This document shows positions 61,136-64,000 of a stretch of 64,000 bases of DNA, in pieces. Origin of the DNA: Bog-473 sp963755375 (GTDB lineage Bacteria; Actinomycetota; Acidimicrobiia; Acidimicrobiales; RAAP-2). The position numbers and the translations under genes were made by a program. Each line of letters starts with the position of its first letter. The stretch's first letter is position 1. The notes under the pieces were generated by a model, which saw only the letters and a list, made by a program, of their open reading frames with translations, was not told the origin of the DNA and did not search any database. The DNA lies in NCBI GenBank assembly GCA_963755375.1, contig CAVWKG010000016.1, positions 2,728,001 to 2,792,000 on the forward strand, in the 5' to 3' direction.

Positions 61136-64000
61136 GTGCCCACCACCGAGAACATCACGGTGCTCTTCACCGACCTCGTCGGATCGACCGAGCTGTCTGC
61201 CTCATTGAGCCCCGAGGCGTCCGACGATGTGCGCCGCAGACACTTCTCGGCTCTCCGGCAGGCGATCGCCACGTCGGGGGGGACCGAGGTCAAGAACCTG
61301 GGCGACGGCCTCATGGTTGTCTTCCCCGTGGCCTCGGCGGCTTTGGTCTGTGCGGTGGCGATGCAGCAGGCCGTCTACCGGGACAACGCCAAGGCAGAAC
61401 GGTCCCTTGGGTTGCGGGTGGCACTGAGCGCCGGTGAAGCGACGAAGGAGGACGGGGACTACTTCGGCGAACCGGTCGTCGAGGCCGCTCGCCTGTGCGC
61501 CCGAGCCGAAGGCGGTCAGATCCTCATTGCCGACGTGGTGAGGGCCAACGCCGGGCGCCGAAGCCCCCACGCCTTCGCCTCTCTCGGCGAGCTCGAGCTA
61601 AAGGGCCTGCCCGAGCCCATCGAGACGCTCGCAGTCGGCTGGGAGCCCCTCACGGAGGAGGAAGCCACCTCGTCCGGCGGCGTACCTCTTCCAGCCCGCC
61701 TGGCACACCGTCCCGGCGTGGGGGTGGTCGGCCGCGAAGAGGAGCTCGCCTCTCTTTCCGCCAGCGCCAAGCGGGTGGCCTCGGGCCAGGGAAGCGAGGT
61801 CGTCCTCATCGCCGGGGAACCCGGCCAGGGCAAGACCACCCTCGTTTCTGAGATCGCCCGCCAGGCCCACGAGGACGGGATGACCGTCCTTCTCGGGCGT
61901 TGCGACGAAGAGGTGGGTGCTCCCTACCGACCCTTCCACGAAGCGCTCACCCATTACGTGGCCCATGCGGAAGAGGCCCTGCTCCGGTCACACGTCGCGG
62001 CCCATGGGGGCGAGCTTGCCCGCCTGGTGCCCGCCCTCCAACAGCGACTGGGGGATCTCCCCGCACCCCAGAGCACCGACCCCGACACCGAGCGCTACCT
62101 CCTCTATGCCGCGGCGGTGGGCCTCCTCGAGCTGGCAAGCGACCAGACTCCCGTGCTCCTCATGCTCGACGACCTGCACTGGGTCGACAAGCCGAGCCTC
62201 CAGCTGCTGCGCCACGTCGTGGCCAATACCTCGGCCGCGCGTCTGCTCATCCTCGGCACCTACCGCGACGCCGAGCTCTCGACTTCGCATCCACTCACCG
62301 AAGCCCTGGGCGGCCTGCTTCGAGAGCCCGGCGTCTCGTCACTGCATCTGAAGGGACTCGAAGACACCGGGGTCCTCGCCTTCATGGAGGCGGCCGCCGG
62401 GCACGGGCTCGACGACGCCGGGGTGGGGCTGGCCCACCAGGTCTACCGGGAGACCGACGGGAACCCGTTCTTCGTGGCCGAGATGCTGCGCAACCTGTCC
62501 GAGTCGGGAACGATCTACCAGGACGACACCGGGCGCTGGACAGCCGACGACACAGAGGGCCAGTTGGCTCTTCCCCACAGTGTGCGGGCGGTCATCGGGT
62601 CCCGCCTGGCGCGCCTCGGGGACGACGCCACCAAGGTGCTCTCGACGGCGTCGGTAATCGGTCGGGACTTCAACCTCGACCTGCTGGCGGCGGTGACCGG
62701 CTCGGACGAGGACGAGCTCATCGACCTCCTCGACCAGGCCCACCACGCCGCCCTGGTGGCTGAAGTCCCGGGGACTCCAGGGCGCTACAGCTTCGCTCAC
62801 GCCCTCGTCCAGCACACCCTCTATGAGGACCTCGGTGGGACCAGGCGCACCCGACTGCACAAGGCCGTGGGCGAGGCCATCGAGCACCTCTACGGGGAAC
62901 CCAGCGACGAGCGTCTGGGCGAACTGGCCCGCCACTTCCTGCTGGCCACCAGGCCCACCGATGCGGACAAGGCGATGTCCTACGCCCGGCGGGCCGGGGA
63001 TGCGGCTCTGGTGGCTCTCGCTCCCGACGACGCCGTGCGCTACTTCGGCCAAGCCCTCGGGCTGGCGGGACAGGGAGTCAGTGTCGACCCGGCCGGTCGC
63101 ATCGACCTGTTGCTCGGCCTCGGCGCTGCCCAGCGTCAGGCTGGCATCGCCTCTTTCCGCGAGACCCTCCTCGAGGCGGCTCGAGAGGCGCGGGAGCTCG
63201 GCGACACCGATCGTCTGGTGGCGGCGGCACTGGCCAACAGCCGCGGGTTCTTCAGTGCCATGGGGCAGGTCGACGCCGAGAAAGTCGAGGTGCTCGAAGC
63301 GGCGCTCGACGCTCTGCCCGACACCGACAGCCCGGAGCGGGCGCGTCTTCTCGCCACGTTGTGCACGGAGATCATCTACGACAGCCCGCTCGAACGCCGC
63401 CTCGTCCTGGCCGACGAGGCCAAAGCGATCGCTCGCCGCTTGGGGGATCGGGCCATATTCGTCGATGTCGTGCACCTGTGCGCCACGGCCCTCGCCGCCC
63501 CTTCGACGCTCGCCACTGAACTGGCGGACTTCGCGGAGGCATTCGCCACGGCCAGGGACCTGGACGACACCGTGAGCACGCTCTTTTCCGGCAACCTCGG
63601 TTTCTACCTTGCCGTTCGCGCCGGCCAGTTCGAGCTTGCCAGGGAGCGTCTGGCGATTCAGCGAGAAATGGCGGAGAAGCTCGGGCAGCCTTTGTACCTG
63701 TGGATGATCAGCTACACCGACGCATCGCTCGCTTTGCTGCACGGCGACACCGAAGAGGCCGAACAGCTCGCCGCCGCGGCGCTCGAGGTGGGCACGGCAG
63801 GCGGTCAGCCCGACGCTTTTGCGCTCTACGGCGTGCAGCTCATGCAAATCCGGTACGAACAGGGCCGGATGGGAGAGCTCGTCTCGCTCATCGCCAACAC
63901 CGCCGAGCAGAATCCATCGATGCCCGCCTTCAGGGCAGCTCTGGCGGCGGCGCACCTCGATGCTGACGACGAAGCGGCGGCCCGGGACCTGGTGGACGAG
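61136..64000 (+). CDS. Class III cyclase domain fused to AAA ATPase and TPR region (runs off window)
   Basis: 955 residues visible, no stop before the edge. The cyclase catalytic domain (1-165) has VLFTDLVGSTELSASLSPEA with metal Asp, EVKNLGDGLMVVFP, and LSAGEATKEDGDYFGEPVVEAARLCARAEGGQIL. Next is an AAA/STAND ATPase: VGREEELASL, Walker A GEPGQGKTTL, Walker B VLLMLDDLHWVD, TDGNPFFVAEMLRNL and RLARLGDDATKVLSTASVIGRDF. From about residue 620 alpha-helical TPR-like repeats follow. Actinobacterial regulators of this type often have large ligand-responsive C-termini. GTG start at 61136 follows AGGGGGG. Confidence 0.93.
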   Translation, partial: MPTTENITVLFTDLVGSTELSASLSPEASDDVRRRHFSALRQAIATSGGTEVKNLGDGLMVVFPVASAALVCAVAMQQAVYRDNAKAERSLGLRVALSAGEATKEDGDYFGEPVVEAARLCARAEGGQILIADVVRANAGRRSPHAFASLGELELKGLPEPIETLAVGWEPLTEEEATSSGGVPLPARLAHRPGVGVVGREEELASLSASAKRVASGQGSEVVLIAGEPGQGKTTLVSEIARQAHEDGMTVLLGRCDEEVGAPYRPFHEALTHYVAHAEEALLRSHVAAHGGELARLVPALQQRLGDLPAPQSTDPDTERYLLYAAAVGLLELASDQTPVLLMLDDLHWVDKPSLQLLRHVVANTSAARLLILGTYRDAELSTSHPLTEALGGLLREPGVSSLHLKGLEDTGVLAFMEAAAGHGLDDAGVGLAHQVYRETDGNPFFVAEMLRNLSESGTIYQDDTGRWTADDTEGQLALPHSVRAVIGSRLARLGDDATKVLSTASVIGRDFNLDLLAAVTGSDEDELIDLLDQAHHAALVAEVPGTPGRYSFAHALVQHTLYEDLGGTRRTRLHKAVGEAIEHLYGEPSDERLGELARHFLLATRPTDADKAMSYARRAGDAALVALAPDDAVRYFGQALGLAGQGVSVDPAGRIDLLLGLGAAQRQAGIASFRETLLEAAREARELGDTDRLVAAALANSRGFFSAMGQVDAEKVEVLEAALDALPDTDSPERARLLATLCTEIIYDSPLERRLVLADEAKAIARRLGDRAIFVDVVHLCATALAAPSTLATELADFAEAFATARDLDDTVSTLFSGNLGFYLAVRAGQFELARERLAIQREMAEKLGQPLYLWMISYTDASLALLHGDTEEAEQLAAAALEVGTAGGQPDAFALYGVQLMQIRYEQGRMGELVSLIANTAEQNPSMPAFRAALAAAHLDADDEAAARDLVDE

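Noticed and set aside
62339..63955. 538-codon minus-strand frame
   Set aside because: Antisense shadow of the cyclase-ATPase gene.

Overview
The window looks like a chromosomal segment of a high-GC actinobacterium, possibly Acidimicrobiia-like. This is inferred from the recA/cinA/pgsA/rimO neighbourhood, a Gram-positive-type LexA box (CGAAC-N4-GTTCG) before recA, two F420/DUF385-type proteins and NarL/OmpR two-component systems. No 16S rRNA or other taxonomic marker is present, so the assignment is tentative.

Region 1 (1-19230) is a compact, intact housekeeping-like block. It starts inside recA, which is interrupted after residue 204 by an intein with a LAGLIDADG endonuclease. Two secreted paralogues and a macro-domain protein follow. 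Next come a GT39-type membrane glycosyltransferase and a GT2-GtrA glycosyltransferase, driven by an OmpR-type two-component system. TGTG repeats spaced 11 bp apart lie before both the regulator and the glycosyltransferase operon. cinA, pgsA, rimO and tRNA-Ser(GCT) follow. A hydrolase/DUF4386/DUF4386 operon with decayed DUF4389 fragments is divergent from a NarL-type two-component pair.

Region 2 (19230-44170) is accessory DNA. Three near-identical 1731-bp IS110-family elements (19429, 28303, 36504) separate small stress, resistance and metabolism genes: methyltransferases, truncated haemoglobin, DUF899, F420-type reductase, SRPBCC, VOC, sigma/anti-sigma and a small overlapping Zn-finger operon. 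The long non-coding end of each IS folds into the two-loop layout of a bridge RNA, and all four guide segments can be matched to the element ends or the insertion site. The insertion site lies in a family of roughly 47-nt imperfect palindromes scattered at gene ends over 21-60 kb. Many genes here are broken by single-base shifts.

Region 3 (44170-64000) holds a second, frameshifted IS110-superfamily element, a ZTP riboswitch in front of a long-form glyA, and a SnoaL-like protein. It also has a hotdog thioesterase, a nucleoside hydrolase, an IS30 element, VOC proteins, a DUF4386 protein and acetyltransferases. A secreted pentapeptide-repeat protein and an aminoglycoside 6-kinase-like gene follow. 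A class III cyclase-AAA ATPase-TPR regulator runs off the right edge.
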